Part shown: positions 32,700 to 42,611 of the stretch, piece after piece
How positions within the stretch are numbered: the stretch's first letter is position 1
Layout: the number at the start of each line of letters is the position of its first letter
Source of the DNA: DATGUP01 sp035301265
GTDB lineage: Bacteria; Bacillota; Bacilli; Bacillales; Amphibacillaceae
DNA length: 64,000 nt
Direction of reading: 5' to 3'
Assembly (NCBI GenBank): GCA_035301265.1
Contig: DATGUP010000003.1
Location: forward strand, 310,001 to 374,000
Position numbers and translations under genes: made by a program
The notes under the pieces: model-generated
Seen by the model: the letters and a program-made list of their open reading frames with translations, nothing else
Told to the model about the DNA's origin: nothing
Database searches by the model: none

Positions 32700-33992
32700 T
32701 TATGGATATAGACGATTTAACAACCTTGGAAATGGGATCGTTTCTCGAACGTGTTTTGTTCCAGAAATCCAGGCGACAGTCCGTTCAAGCCCAAGGCCAA
32801 ATCCAGAGTGAGGGACGCTTCCATATTTTCGCAACTCTAAATACCACTCATAAGCCGGTCCGCTTAAACCATGTTTTTCATAACGTTGTTTCATTAAATC
32901 ATAATCAGCAATACGTTCAGAACCACCTATAATTTCCCCATAACCTTCTGGTGCGATTAAATCGGCACATAAAACGACTTCTGGGCGATCGGGGACTGGT
33001 TTCATGTAAAATGCTTTAATTTCTGCCGGGTAGTTGACGATGAATACGGGTTTATCGTAATGTTGTGCAACTGCAGTTTCGTGCGGTGCACCAAAATCGT
33101 CCCCCCATTCGATATCTGTGAACCCTTTTTCATGTAGCAGTTTGATCGCATCGTCATAAGATATTCTTGGAAAAGGGGCTTGAATGTTTTCAAGTTTCGA
33201 AATATCCCGCTCTAATGTCTTCAGCTCAGTCTGACAATGTTCTAACACGGCTTGAACAATAAAGGTGATATATTGTTCCTGTATTTCGAGGCTCTCTTCA
33301 TGTTCGACAAACGCCATCTCTGGTTCAATCATCCAAAATTCAATGAGGTGCCTACGTGTTTTTGACTTTTCAGCACGGAATGTCGGCCCGAATGAAAACA
33401 CTTTACCGAATGCCATAGCTGCTGCTTCAAGGTATAATTGGCCACTTTGGGATAAGTAAGCTTTTTCATCAAAATACTGAGTATGAAATAGTACAGTCGT
33501 ATCTTCTGCTGCAGCCCCTGTTAAAATAGGCGGATCAATTTTGACATAACCGCGAGTATGGAAAAACTCATAAGTGGCTCGAATAATTTCATTGCGGATT
33601 TTCATAATGGCATGTTGTTTTTTCGAACGCAGCCATAAATGGCGATGATCCATTAAAAATTCTGTTCCGTGTTCTTTTGGTGTAATTGGATAGTCTTCTG
33701 CCTCCTGAATGACTTCAATGTTTTCTACATGCATTTCGTAACCAAGCGGTGAACGTGAATCCGCAACAATAGTCCCTGTTATGTACATGGACGTTTCTTG
33801 ACTCATGTTTTTTGCTAACTGAAATACATCTTCACTCACATCATTTTTAGACACAACAGCTTGAATAAAGCCTGTCCCATCTCGTAGTTGCAGAAAGGCA
33901 ATTTTTCCGCTCGATCGTTTATTAGCAAGCCATGCGCCAATCGTTACCTTTTGTCCCTCGTATGTGTGAACCTGTGCAATGGTTGTTTTCAT
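32700..33992 (-). CDS. asnS: Asparaginyl-tRNA synthetase
   Basis: Class II synthetase charging tRNA-Asn. The 430 residues begin with an OB-fold anticodon domain (VTIGAWLANKRSSGKIAFLQLRDG), then the catalytic core with the motif-2 region FRAEKSKTRRHLIEFWMIEPE and motif 3 GFGLGLERTVAWISG near the C-terminus. ATG 33992 is chosen because GGAGG is eight bases upstream; the upstream ATG at 34007 overlaps that site. It follows aspB by 17 bases. Confidence 0.96.
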   Translation of the reverse strand: MKTTIAQVHTYEGQKVTIGAWLANKRSSGKIAFLQLRDGTGFIQAVVSKNDVSEDVFQLAKNMSQETSMYITGTIVADSRSPLGYEMHVENIEVIQEAEDYPITPKEHGTEFLMDHRHLWLRSKKQHAIMKIRNEIIRATYEFFHTRGYVKIDPPILTGAAAEDTTVLFHTQYFDEKAYLSQSGQLYLEAAAMAFGKVFSFGPTFRAEKSKTRRHLIEFWMIEPEMAFVEHEESLEIQEQYITFIVQAVLEHCQTELKTLERDISKLENIQAPFPRISYDDAIKLLHEKGFTDIEWGDDFGAPHETAVAQHYDKPVFIVNYPAEIKAFYMKPVPDRPEVVLCADLIAPEGYGEIIGGSERIADYDLMKQRYEKHGLSGPAYEWYLELRKYGSVPHSGFGLGLERTVAWISGTKHVRETIPFPRLLNRLYP

Positions 33993-34009
33993 ACTCATGA
34001 CCTCCAACG

Positions 34010-35191
34010 TTATTGATGATTAGTAACAAAACGTTTGATTCGTTTGGCAGCTTCTTCTAATGTGTCAGTTGATACGGTATAAGACAGCCGCACATTTTCT
34101 GGTGATCCAAATCCAGATCCAGGCACAATCGCAACCTTTTCTTCTTCAAGGAGTGCCTTAGCCCATTCATCAACATGTTGAAAACCGTTCATTTGAACTG
34201 CTTCACGAACATTCGGGAATAAATAAAACGCCCCTTTAGGTTTAACACAAGATACACCGGGTATGTCAATTAATTGGTAATACAATGTATCAAGTCTTTC
34301 AGAAAAAACATGCCGCATATTAGCAACAGTATTCTGTTCTGTTTCGTAGGCAGCAAGTGCTGCATACTGAGCAATTGATGTCGGGTTGGATGTTGCATGC
34401 GAGATAAGATTGGTCATCGCTTTAATAATTTTTTCATTTCCCGCAGCATAACCGATGCGCCATCCAGTCATCGCATGCGATTTTGATACGCCATTGATGA
34501 TAACAGTTTGTTGTTTAAGCCGCTCCGAAATCTGAGCAATAGATGTATGTTTATCACCTGAATAAATTAATTTTTCATATATTTCATCTGAAATAATCAT
34601 AACATCGTATTTGAGACAAATGTCTCCTATTTGTTTCAATTCATGTTTATCATATATCATACCTGTTGGATTGTTAGGGGAATTAATGATAACCGCTTTC
34701 GTTCGATCGGTGATAGTCTGTTCTAATTGCTCCGGTGTTAATTTAAAATGATTTTGTTCAAGCGTATCGACAATAACAGGTTTTCCCCCAGCGAGCTTAA
34801 CTTGTTCTGGATAACTAACCCAATATGGTGCGGGGACAATAACTTCATCACCTTCATCCAACAAGACTTGAAATACGGTATACAGTGCATGTTTTGCTCC
34901 GGTCGTCACAACAATCTCATCTGTTGTATAATCGAGAGCATTGTCCTCTTTCAATTTGTTGGCAATAGCCGATTTCAATTCCAATATACCGCCAGATGGT
35001 GTATATTTGGTCATTCCTTCCCGCATCGCTGTCTCGGCTGCATCCAGAATGTATGAAGGTGTGTTAAAATCGGGCTCGCCAGCTCCCAAACTAATAATGT
35101 CATATCCTTTTTGTTTCATCGTTTTCGCTTTTGCTGTAATGGCTAGTGTCGGAGAAGGCGTCAATGTCTTCACTCGATGAGCCAATTTCAT
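34010..35191 (-). CDS. aspB: Aspartate aminotransferase (class I)
   Basis: A PLP enzyme that interconverts aspartate and oxaloacetate. The PLP Lys is in NGVSKSHAMTGWRIGYAAG; SPNNPTGMIYD and the C-terminal RLSYTVSTDTLEEAAKRI Arg for the substrate carboxylate are also visible. 393 residues, normal length. Its neighbours tseB and asnS keep the B. subtilis order; aspartate is a precursor for asparagine. Confidence 0.95.
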   Translation of the reverse strand: MKLAHRVKTLTPSPTLAITAKAKTMKQKGYDIISLGAGEPDFNTPSYILDAAETAMREGMTKYTPSGGILELKSAIANKLKEDNALDYTTDEIVVTTGAKHALYTVFQVLLDEGDEVIVPAPYWVSYPEQVKLAGGKPVIVDTLEQNHFKLTPEQLEQTITDRTKAVIINSPNNPTGMIYDKHELKQIGDICLKYDVMIISDEIYEKLIYSGDKHTSIAQISERLKQQTVIINGVSKSHAMTGWRIGYAAGNEKIIKAMTNLISHATSNPTSIAQYAALAAYETEQNTVANMRHVFSERLDTLYYQLIDIPGVSCVKPKGAFYLFPNVREAVQMNGFQHVDEWAKALLEEEKVAIVPGSGFGSPENVRLSYTVSTDTLEEAAKRIKRFVTNHQ

Positions 35192-35205
35192 GTTTATCTA
35201 ACCTC

Positions 35206-35724
35206 CTAATTGAACCTTTGCTTGAATGAATAGCGCTCATATCGAGAACCATCATCCATAGATAAATAATCGATGACATATTTAGCACGGTCATCTTTAT
35301 ACGTCATTTCCCATAATGGTTGATCATCTATCATAGCAGGAGCGATGTTGATAAGATGGCAATTTGAGCACCGTTTTTTCCAAGTTTGTTCGATTGCCTC
35401 TTTAGAAATGATTTTTGTTTGATCAATGACTGTTATTCCGCCGTCGTGGTCTAAGGGGAAAAAGGCGATTTTTTCTTCATTAGTGTTAGTTTTGCCGAAT
35501 AAAATATGAAAGGCTTCCTCACCATAAAAAGCAAACATTTCGTCTGCATCTGTGATATCTGTTTCGGAAAAAATAATTTTTCTCGATTCGTCAAACCCCT
35601 TTGTTTTGTCATTTTGAATGGATTTATACAAAATGCAGCCGTAAATTAAAAGCAAAGTGACTATAGTAGCAAAAACAACGCTTCCCCATTTAAACCATTT
35701 GGCCAGTGTGCCTTTATTTTTCAT
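35206..35724 (-). CDS. tseB: TseB/YpmB-like membrane protein
   Basis: A 172-residue protein with one N-terminal membrane helix (WGSVVFATIVTLLLIYGCIL) and an extracellular PepSY-like domain (ITDADEMFAFYGEEAFHILFG, then WEMTYKDDRAKYVIDYLSMDDG). It matches YpmB, renamed TseB in B. subtilis, where it acts with PBP2A in side-wall growth. ATG 35724 overlaps by one base the stop of a 22-codon ORF, with AGGTGG upstream. Confidence 0.88.
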   Translation of the reverse strand: MKNKGTLAKWFKWGSVVFATIVTLLLIYGCILYKSIQNDKTKGFDESRKIIFSETDITDADEMFAFYGEEAFHILFGKTNTNEEKIAFFPLDHDGGITVIDQTKIISKEAIEQTWKKRCSNCHLINIAPAMIDDQPLWEMTYKDDRAKYVIDYLSMDDGSRYERYSFKQRFN

Positions 35725-35792
35725 TATTGCCCACCTGTGCATACACACATTTTTTTAGGATGGTCACGGCTAGTCGATTGTTTTTGCTTCAT
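35724..35792 (-). CDS. 22-aa ORF coupled to tseB
   Basis: Begins with ATG after GGGGGA and ends in TAATG, sharing one base with the tseB start. The peptide (MKQKQSTSRDHPKK then MCVCTGGQ) is basic and ends in a Cys-x-Cys pair. It may be a leader peptide that couples translation to tseB, or a real microprotein. No homolog is known to me. Confidence 0.45.
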   Translation of the reverse strand: MKQKQSTSRDHPKKMCVCTGGQ

Positions 35793-35970
35793 GATTATTC
35801 CCCCGGTAAAAAGAAACTGATTTTTCATTTTTTGTTATTCATATAGGTAGTCATTTAACCGACACTATAAATAATGTTGAATATAAATAAGAGGACATTT
35901 TATAGTATAACAATGATCAATGGTCATTTGTTTATTTATTTCAACAAATTTTTAAAACCCATACCATGTC

Positions 35971-36001
35971 CACTGATGCACTGTTTTTAAGTGCATCAGT
36001 G
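35971..36001 (-). terminator. Hairpin after dinG
   Basis: CACTGATGCACT (35971-35982) pairs with 35990-36001. It lies nine bases after the dinG stop, but no T-run follows on that strand, so its terminator strength is uncertain. Confidence 0.6.
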
Positions 36002-36010
36002 TATCTTTTA

Positions 36011-38809
36011 TTAAAACCATTCAGCTGCTTTGCTCATCAATGTTTGTGTCGATGCGAAAAAAACAGGTACTTCCGGAATAGACTGAATAAAGCTTTTACC
36101 GTATCTCGCTTTTTTAATTCGTGAATCGCAAATAAAGACGATGCCTATATCACTGGATGATCGGATCAACCTACCGAAACCTTGTTTAAAACGAATGATA
36201 GCGTTTGGTAGTGCCAGTTCCATAAACGGATTTTTTCCATCTTTCTTCAATGCGTTTGCTTTTGCTTCATAAATAGGGTGATTAGGCGGCTCAAACGGTA
36301 AACGCACAATCACTAAACAGGATAAATCCTCACCGGGAATATCAATGCCTTCCCAAAATGAACTGGTTCCCAGCAATATAGAGCGATCAAATGTTTGAAA
36401 GTTCTTTTTTAATTTAGCCCGACTGCCACTAGATACGCCTTGAGCAATCAATGTATAATAGACCGTATCCAATGTCTCTCGCAGCAGATCATAAACTTTC
36501 CGAAGCATATCATAGGACGTAAAGAGTACAAGCATTCGGCCTTTTGTAATATCGGCAAGCGAACAAATAGCCTCACATGTAGCATAGACAAACTCATCAG
36601 TGCTTGCCTTTTTAATATCGGGAAAATCATTCGGAACCATGAGTTGTACCTGATTCTTATAAGAAAAGGGCGATTGGATTTTTTTAGTCATGAGTCGTTT
36701 GTTTGTAAGGCCAAGTCGGTTTGCAATAAACGTAAAAGAACGATCAATGGTTAAAGTGGCGCTTGTTAAAACGACACTTTCTTTTCGATCGAAAAACGTT
36801 TCACTTAAAAGCGTAGAAACATCGATTGGCTCACTATATAAATAGACGCTATTTTTCGTTCCTGCTGTTTCAATTTCAATCCACTTTACTTCTTTTCCGC
36901 TGTCTTCGCTTAAGAACAATCCTTCTATACGATCAAGGAATGATTGGCAATTTTCTATTTGATTACCGATATCGTCTAAATCAAACTTATCATATATATT
37001 ATATGTTTCAACTGTCTGCTTGAATTGAGTAAGTATTTGCTTTAGGTCACGAAATAGAAGCATCGCTCTTGCGGCCATTTCTTTTATTGACTGCCATTTT
37101 TCAGCCATTTCTTTTGCCCCATCAAACCGGTACTGAATTTTTCCGATATCGCTCAGTGACTTTTTCGATTGATTTTGGTTTGAAACATATTGAAATATAG
37201 CATGGAATAAATCGTCTATTTCGTGTTTTGCCGAAACAATGTGTTGGTTCCATTCATCCTTCGTAGCTATTTCTATCACTTGAGGATAGCGGGAAAATAT
37301 TGATGTAAGCCATGAATCTTCACCAGCATCCATTTGATTAAGAAAATAACGCAAACTAGCATAATCGAGTTTTAATCCATAGTATTTAGATACTGTTTCT
37401 TCCAAGTGATGCGCTTCATCGATAATTGCTTTGTCATATGCAGGAATAAGTTTATAATCGTTAAACATATCCGCGCATAACAAAGCATGGTTTGTTATAA
37501 CAATGTTGGCTTGCGAAGCGCGCTTTCGTGCCTTTTGATAATAAGAACGAGAAAACCATGGTGATGTTGGATCGATTTCTCTTTCAGCTTCAGCGGATAT
37601 ATTATTATAAAACATATATCCACTGGCAGGCAGTTGGATTTCATCTATATCTCCTGTTTCGGTTTCTGTTAACCAAACAAGCAATATCGCTTTTGTGAGA
37701 ACGATATCGTAATTTTCTTGTTCACTAGTTGTAAGGGCATGAGCAAATTTTTCCAAACTGATGTAGTGTTTTTTCCCTTTCAATACGGCAGCACGAATAG
37801 GCTGTGAAAGTAACTTTTGTACCAAAGGAATTTCCTCGTTCAAAAGTTGGGACTGAAGCTGTGTTGTATGAGTACTGATCACAACTCGTTTTTTCGATTT
37901 TAAAGATTCATAAACAGCCGCAACCAAATATGAAAGCGACTTTCCAGTACCGGTTTCTGCTTCAATTAAAGCATGTGACCTACTTTGAAAAGCATCATAA
38001 ATGATCTCGGACATACATCGTTGTCCAGGTCTTTTTTCGTAATGTTTAAGAGCGCGTTTTAACGCTCCATTTTCCTCATATATATTGTCTAAATAATCAC
38101 CGTAGGACAAGTGAACACAGCTATCTTCCTGTTTTTCCACATCAAATGTTTTAAATGCTAATCCATGAAATGTATCAATATTTTTCGGCGTATTATACGC
38201 AAATGCTTTAGCATTATAATTCGCGTGCAAAATATGGGAAATATCTGATTTTAAGCTTTTGTGTAGACGTAATAAATGATGAATCGTTTCATACGGCAAC
38301 TGGTTAATTTTTTGCTTCATCAATAAGAATAACTTCGCCGTTACGACAGCATCAGACAAAGCTCTGTGAGGAGCATCGTGCTCAATGTTGAGATAGTCGG
38401 CAAGTTGCTCTAATTTGAATGCAGGCGCGCTTGGATATAATATGCGTGCTAACTCGACGGTATCAATGACTGGATTTTCTAACTTTTTCATGCCATTCGC
38501 TGCAAACTCCTGATTTAAAAACCCTAAATCAAATGCAACGTTGTGGGCAATTAAAAAACAATCTTTACAATTCTCGGCAATCTGCGGCGCGATTTCGGAA
38601 AACTCCGGTTGTCCACGAACGTCAGCATCATAAATACCCGTTAACCGAGAAATAAAGGGTGGGATGGGTTTGTTAGGATTAAGCAGGGATGAATATCTTT
38701 CTGTAATCATATCATCTTTTATGACAACCATACCAATTTCAATAATCTTATCGTCAGATTCTGGAGCATGTCCTGTTGTTTCTAGATCGATGACGACATA
38801 TCTGGTCAT
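36011..38809 (-). CDS. dinG: DinG-family helicase with N-terminal exonuclease domain
   Basis: The 932-residue protein begins with a DEDDh exonuclease domain (VIDLETTGHAPESDDKIIEIG; HRALSDAVVTA) as in DNA polymerase III epsilon, and continues with a superfamily-2 helicase: Walker A EAETGTGKSLSYL, DEAH in IIDEAHHLEE, and a C-terminal GRLIRSS motif VI. B. subtilis DinG (YpmA region) has the same fusion. The cysteines needed for an iron-sulfur cluster as in E. coli DinG are not obvious. Probable role in DNA repair or processing. Confidence 0.95.
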   Translation of the reverse strand: MTRYVVIDLETTGHAPESDDKIIEIGMVVIKDDMITERYSSLLNPNKPIPPFISRLTGIYDADVRGQPEFSEIAPQIAENCKDCFLIAHNVAFDLGFLNQEFAANGMKKLENPVIDTVELARILYPSAPAFKLEQLADYLNIEHDAPHRALSDAVVTAKLFLLMKQKINQLPYETIHHLLRLHKSLKSDISHILHANYNAKAFAYNTPKNIDTFHGLAFKTFDVEKQEDSCVHLSYGDYLDNIYEENGALKRALKHYEKRPGQRCMSEIIYDAFQSRSHALIEAETGTGKSLSYLVAAVYESLKSKKRVVISTHTTQLQSQLLNEEIPLVQKLLSQPIRAAVLKGKKHYISLEKFAHALTTSEQENYDIVLTKAILLVWLTETETGDIDEIQLPASGYMFYNNISAEAEREIDPTSPWFSRSYYQKARKRASQANIVITNHALLCADMFNDYKLIPAYDKAIIDEAHHLEETVSKYYGLKLDYASLRYFLNQMDAGEDSWLTSIFSRYPQVIEIATKDEWNQHIVSAKHEIDDLFHAIFQYVSNQNQSKKSLSDIGKIQYRFDGAKEMAEKWQSIKEMAARAMLLFRDLKQILTQFKQTVETYNIYDKFDLDDIGNQIENCQSFLDRIEGLFLSEDSGKEVKWIEIETAGTKNSVYLYSEPIDVSTLLSETFFDRKESVVLTSATLTIDRSFTFIANRLGLTNKRLMTKKIQSPFSYKNQVQLMVPNDFPDIKKASTDEFVYATCEAICSLADITKGRMLVLFTSYDMLRKVYDLLRETLDTVYYTLIAQGVSSGSRAKLKKNFQTFDRSILLGTSSFWEGIDIPGEDLSCLVIVRLPFEPPNHPIYEAKANALKKDGKNPFMELALPNAIIRFKQGFGRLIRSSSDIGIVFICDSRIKKARYGKSFIQSIPEVPVFFASTQTLMSKAAEWF

Positions 38810-38860
38810 ATGTTTACCCCAACTTTCTATAGTATAAAAATATCGGGTTCACGGACATGT

Positions 38861-39859
38861 TTATTGTTTTCCGGAATTGTTCCACTCAATTTCTGCAGAA
38901 TAAAGCCGTTTCACGTGACCATTTTTTTCAACCAATAGTGAACCATCATCTGCAATACCATAACATACAGCTTTGAAACGATCAGACAGTGTCCGAACCC
39001 ATACATCCTGACCGAGTTTGTAGCCGCGTTTTTCCCAATTTGACTTAACAAAGGCAAACCCAGTTTTCAAATATGTTGTATAGTCCTTTTCAAATGTTTC
39101 TAGTATTTTCTGGATCAGTTTTTTTATTTGCCAATGCTGCTTGGTTGCTATTTTTAATGATGTTGCTTGATGTCGGATATTTGCTGGTATATCCGCTTGT
39201 GTATGATTAACGTTTATGCCTATTCCGATAACAACATAGCGGATGTGATCTTGGTCAGCTTGCATTTCAGTCAAGACACCAGCAACTTTTTTATCATGGA
39301 ACAAAATATCATTTGGCCACTTAATACGCGCATCGATTCCGATTTCTTTTGCAAAAACAGATGCAAGCACTGTGGAGGTAAGAAATGTTAGTTGCGGTGC
39401 AAATTGTGGCGACATTTGTGGCCTAAGAATGAAACTCATCCAAACACCTTTACCTTTTTTTGAGTGCCAAGGCCGATTCATACGCCCTTTTCCTGCTGTC
39501 TGTTCGTCCGCAATCACAACGGTACCATGTTTTGCATTTTCTCTTGCCTTTTTATGGGCGAAAAGTTGGGTTGATGCTATTGTTTCTTTATGAATGATTG
39601 TTTGGCCAAGCCATGATGTTTGTAGCCCCTGTCGAATCGTACTGTCACTTATTTGTTCTTGACATCCGATCATCCGATACCCTCTATTTGGTATATACTC
39701 GATTAAATAGCCATCTTTTTTAAGTTCGTGCAAAAACTCCTCTACAGCAGTGCGCGACATATGCAGTTTTTCAGACAATTTCTCGCTTGATATATATTGA
39801 TTCTCATCCTTCATCAAGCAGTTGATCAGTTGATGTCGGGTGGATTCCATTTTATCCAT
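38861..39859 (-). CDS. birA: Biotin-protein ligase / biotin operon repressor
   Basis: A 332-residue bifunctional protein. An N-terminal winged helix (SSEKLSEKLHMSRTAVEEFLHELKKDGY) binds DNA; the ligase core has GKGRMNRPWHS and KWPNDILFHDKKVAGVLTEM; the C-terminal SH3-like part follows. It attaches biotin to carboxylases, such as the partner of the acyl-CoA carboxylase at the left end, and represses bio genes. Its start overlaps the end of cca by 34 bases. The panBCD genes that sit between birA and dinG in B. subtilis are absent. Confidence 0.95.
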   Translation of the reverse strand: MDKMESTRHQLINCLMKDENQYISSEKLSEKLHMSRTAVEEFLHELKKDGYLIEYIPNRGYRMIGCQEQISDSTIRQGLQTSWLGQTIIHKETIASTQLFAHKKARENAKHGTVVIADEQTAGKGRMNRPWHSKKGKGVWMSFILRPQMSPQFAPQLTFLTSTVLASVFAKEIGIDARIKWPNDILFHDKKVAGVLTEMQADQDHIRYVVIGIGINVNHTQADIPANIRHQATSLKIATKQHWQIKKLIQKILETFEKDYTTYLKTGFAFVKSNWEKRGYKLGQDVWVRTLSDRFKAVCYGIADDGSLLVEKNGHVKRLYSAEIEWNNSGKQ

Positions 39860-41025
39860 TCCTTCAGAGCAGATTTATTGTTTGCCAATGTGCCATTGAC
39901 AACCTTTTTTTCAACTGTTTGTAAAAGATCGCGTATCCACGGTCCTTCCTTCATACTAGGAAACATTGCTTTAATATCATAACCATTAAGCGCCAACTCT
40001 GATCTTGTTCGTATAGGCAAGCTTTTTTTGATTCGGTTTATATCTTGGATCGTAGGAACATCGGTAAAAAACAGTTTGGCTAATCTGACGAAACCATTAT
40101 AATTCGCATCGTCTAAACGGTAAACAAGCCATTGATTCAACCCATTGTTTTGAAAATAAAACAGAGCTGCGGATAAATTCATAGCCTCGTGTTTTGTTCT
40201 GTTCGCACATTTCCAATTTTTCGTCCATGTCGAAATATCGATATCCGGTTCGATATAATGAAACATGGCGATCACTTCGCCCAACGAATATAGAGGAACC
40301 AGCTTTACAGGAAGACGATCAATTACACTCGGATCGTCTTTAAGCACAGGAATATGATGATGTAGCTTTGTGTACTTCAAGTAATAAATTCCCGTCTTTA
40401 TATACGAACCTGCAAATAGTTTAGCCAGTTCATCAACGATACGCTCAATGGCTAAATGTTCAATTTCATGTGCTACTTTCGTCATATTTTGTAATGTATT
40501 AGCTTCGATTTGAAAACCTAATTGACTAGAAAACCGTAACGCTCGAATAATGCGTAAGGGGTCTTCATGGAACCGATCAAACCCATCGCCGACAGTGCGA
40601 ATCATTTCATGTTCTAAATCTCGTTTGCCCGCAAACGGATCGGTAATCTCCCCTTTTATATTCATGGCAAGCGCATTGATTGTAAAGTCACGCCGCATCA
40701 AATCTTGTTCAATTGTTTGTGTGAAATGCACTGTATCGGGGCGCCGTCGATCAGAGTAAGCCCCGTCCAAGCGAAAGGTTGTCACTTCATAAGATTTACG
40801 ATTATGCCGTACAATCACCGTTCCATGCTCGATGCCTACTGGAATGACTGTTTGAAAAAGTTTTTGAACAGTCCCTGGCTTGGCAGATGTCGCTATATCG
40901 ATATCACCAATCGGCCTATCTAGTAATAGATCACGGACACATCCGCCAACAAAGTAAGCTTTATAGCCATGTTTTTCGAGTTTTTCAATAATGTCTGCAG
41001 CCTCATAAAATGCTTTTGGTAGCAT
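39826..41025 (-). CDS. cca: CCA-adding tRNA nucleotidyltransferase
   Basis: The enzyme adds CCA to tRNA 3' ends. The 399 residues carry YFVGGCVRDLLLDRPIGDIDIAT with the metal-binding DxD, RRRPDTVHFT and RRDFTINALAMN, all class-II signatures. ATG 41025 has GGTGA five bases before it; GTG 41034 would be a slightly longer alternative. The birA ATG lies inside its 3' end. Confidence 0.95.
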   Translation of the reverse strand: MLPKAFYEAADIIEKLEKHGYKAYFVGGCVRDLLLDRPIGDIDIATSAKPGTVQKLFQTVIPVGIEHGTVIVRHNRKSYEVTTFRLDGAYSDRRRPDTVHFTQTIEQDLMRRDFTINALAMNIKGEITDPFAGKRDLEHEMIRTVGDGFDRFHEDPLRIIRALRFSSQLGFQIEANTLQNMTKVAHEIEHLAIERIVDELAKLFAGSYIKTGIYYLKYTKLHHHIPVLKDDPSVIDRLPVKLVPLYSLGEVIAMFHYIEPDIDISTWTKNWKCANRTKHEAMNLSAALFYFQNNGLNQWLVYRLDDANYNGFVRLAKLFFTDVPTIQDINRIKKSLPIRTRSELALNGYDIKAMFPSMKEGPWIRDLLQTVEKKVVNGTLANNKSALKEWIKWNPPDIN

Positions 41026-41042
41026 AAAAATCACCAGATTGT

Positions 41043-42173
41043 TTATTGATGTAAGACAGCATTGTAGACGTCTAAATATTGCTGAACAATTTTTTGTGAA
41101 TGAAACTTCGTACGAGCACGGTGAAAGGCATTATGGGCAAATTGTTCGAGCAAAGCATTGTTATTGAGCAGCGTTATTGCATGTTTTGCAGCACCATCCG
41201 TATCACCGAGTTCAACAACATAACCTGTTTCTTCATGTTTAATGACTTCTGGAATTCCCCCTACGTTTGTTCCGATACCTGGAACTTTGCAAGCCATTGC
41301 CTCCAATAAAACAAGACCAAAGCTTTCTTTTTCAGATAGCAGCAGTATTAAATCAGAAATGGAAAGAAGATCACTAATATTCTTTTGTTTTCCTAAAAAT
41401 AGAATATTATCTTTAAGACCGAGCGAGTCTGCTAACTGGTATGCCTCTGAGTATTCCGGACCATCTCCAATCATCAAAAGCTTTGCCTCGACGGATTCTT
41501 TAATTTTTTTAAATGTATGAATGATATCCGCAATCCGTTTAACTTTGCGAAAATTAGAGATGTGTATGACAACTTTTTCATCTTCTCGAATTCCATATTG
41601 CTGTTTAATGGCAGGCAAAGGCTTTTTGTTATATTCTTGCTCATTAACAAAATTGTATATGACGTGTATTGTTTTATGAATATCGAGCATTTCTTTCGTT
41701 TGTTCGACAAGACTTCTAGAGACGGCGGTCACTGCATTGGAGTGTTCTATACCGTATTGGATCATTGTCTTAAATGTATCATCAATTCCCAAAACGGTTA
41801 TATCAGTGCCATGCAGTGTCGTAACGATTTTAACTTCATGCTTAGCCATATCCCGAGCTAATATAGCACATACAGCGTGGGGCATAGCATAGTGAACATG
41901 AAGGATATCGAGTTTTTCACGATCAATAACTTCAGCCATTTTGGAAGCTAGCGCTAAATCATAAGGTGGGTATTGAAATACTGGATAATGACTGATTGCA
42001 ACCTCATGATAATAAATAGATGGGTAGACACGGTTTAAACGAAAAGGGAGGCTTGAAGTTATAAAATGTATTTCATGTCCTTTCTCAGCCAATAGCATTC
42101 CTAATTCTGTAGCGATGACACCAGAACCTCCAACAGTTGGATAGCATGTAATACCTATTTTCAATTTTCTCAT
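41043..42173 (-). CDS. bshA: Bacillithiol synthesis glycosyltransferase BshA
   Basis: A GT4 glycosyltransferase joining GlcNAc from UDP-GlcNAc to L-malate, the first step of bacillithiol synthesis. The 376 residues show the N-terminal GVIATELGMLLAEKGHEIHFI, the C-terminal MIGDGPEYSEAYQLA and the E-x7-E region KESFGLVLLEAMACKVPGIGTNVGGIPEVI. It overlaps mgsA by four bases (ATGA). The deacetylase gene bshB1, its usual neighbour, is not in the cluster. Confidence 0.94.
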   Translation of the reverse strand: MRKLKIGITCYPTVGGSGVIATELGMLLAEKGHEIHFITSSLPFRLNRVYPSIYYHEVAISHYPVFQYPPYDLALASKMAEVIDREKLDILHVHYAMPHAVCAILARDMAKHEVKIVTTLHGTDITVLGIDDTFKTMIQYGIEHSNAVTAVSRSLVEQTKEMLDIHKTIHVIYNFVNEQEYNKKPLPAIKQQYGIREDEKVVIHISNFRKVKRIADIIHTFKKIKESVEAKLLMIGDGPEYSEAYQLADSLGLKDNILFLGKQKNISDLLSISDLILLLSEKESFGLVLLEAMACKVPGIGTNVGGIPEVIKHEETGYVVELGDTDGAAKHAITLLNNNALLEQFAHNAFHRARTKFHSQKIVQQYLDVYNAVLHQ

Positions 42174-42592
42174 ATGCTCATATCCTTTTGTTGTTTGTCT
42201 TTAACGATTGTTCGCCAGTTTAAATCACCACGTTTTAAGCCATGAACGATGATTTCAGCTTCTGACAAATGGGTTGCTAAAGGAATCAAGTGCACATCGC
42301 AAAGGCGCATCAAAGCGCTAACGTCCGGTTCATGCGGTTGTGCTGTAAGTGGATCTCGGAAAAAAAACACGATGTCCATCTCGTTATGAGCGATGCGTGC
42401 ACCAATTTGCTGGTCACCGCCAAGAGGACCTGATTGCAATCGATGTATTTCAAGTCCTGTAGCTTCGTTGATCAATTTTCCAGTTGTTCCAGTTGCGAAC
42501 AGTTGATGCTTTTCTAATATTTGTTGATAGGCTATCGCGAATTGTACCATTTCTTGTTTTTTCTTATCATGTGCAATCAGTGCAATATGCAT
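42170..42592 (-). CDS. mgsA: Methylglyoxal synthase
   Basis: It converts dihydroxyacetone phosphate into methylglyoxal and phosphate. The 140 residues show HIALIAHDKKK, ATGTTGKLI and QSGPLGGDQQIGARIA, and the catalytic Asp in FFRDPL. AGGTGG precedes ATG 42592 by seven bases; TTG 42595 is a possible alternative. Coupled to bshA downstream. Its neighbour bshA fits because bacillithiol detoxifies methylglyoxal. Confidence 0.95.
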   Translation of the reverse strand: MHIALIAHDKKKQEMVQFAIAYQQILEKHQLFATGTTGKLINEATGLEIHRLQSGPLGGDQQIGARIAHNEMDIVFFFRDPLTAQPHEPDVSALMRLCDVHLIPLATHLSEAEIIVHGLKRGDLNWRTIVKDKQQKDMSI

Positions 42593-42611
42593 CAAATTCC
42601 CACCTAAAGGA

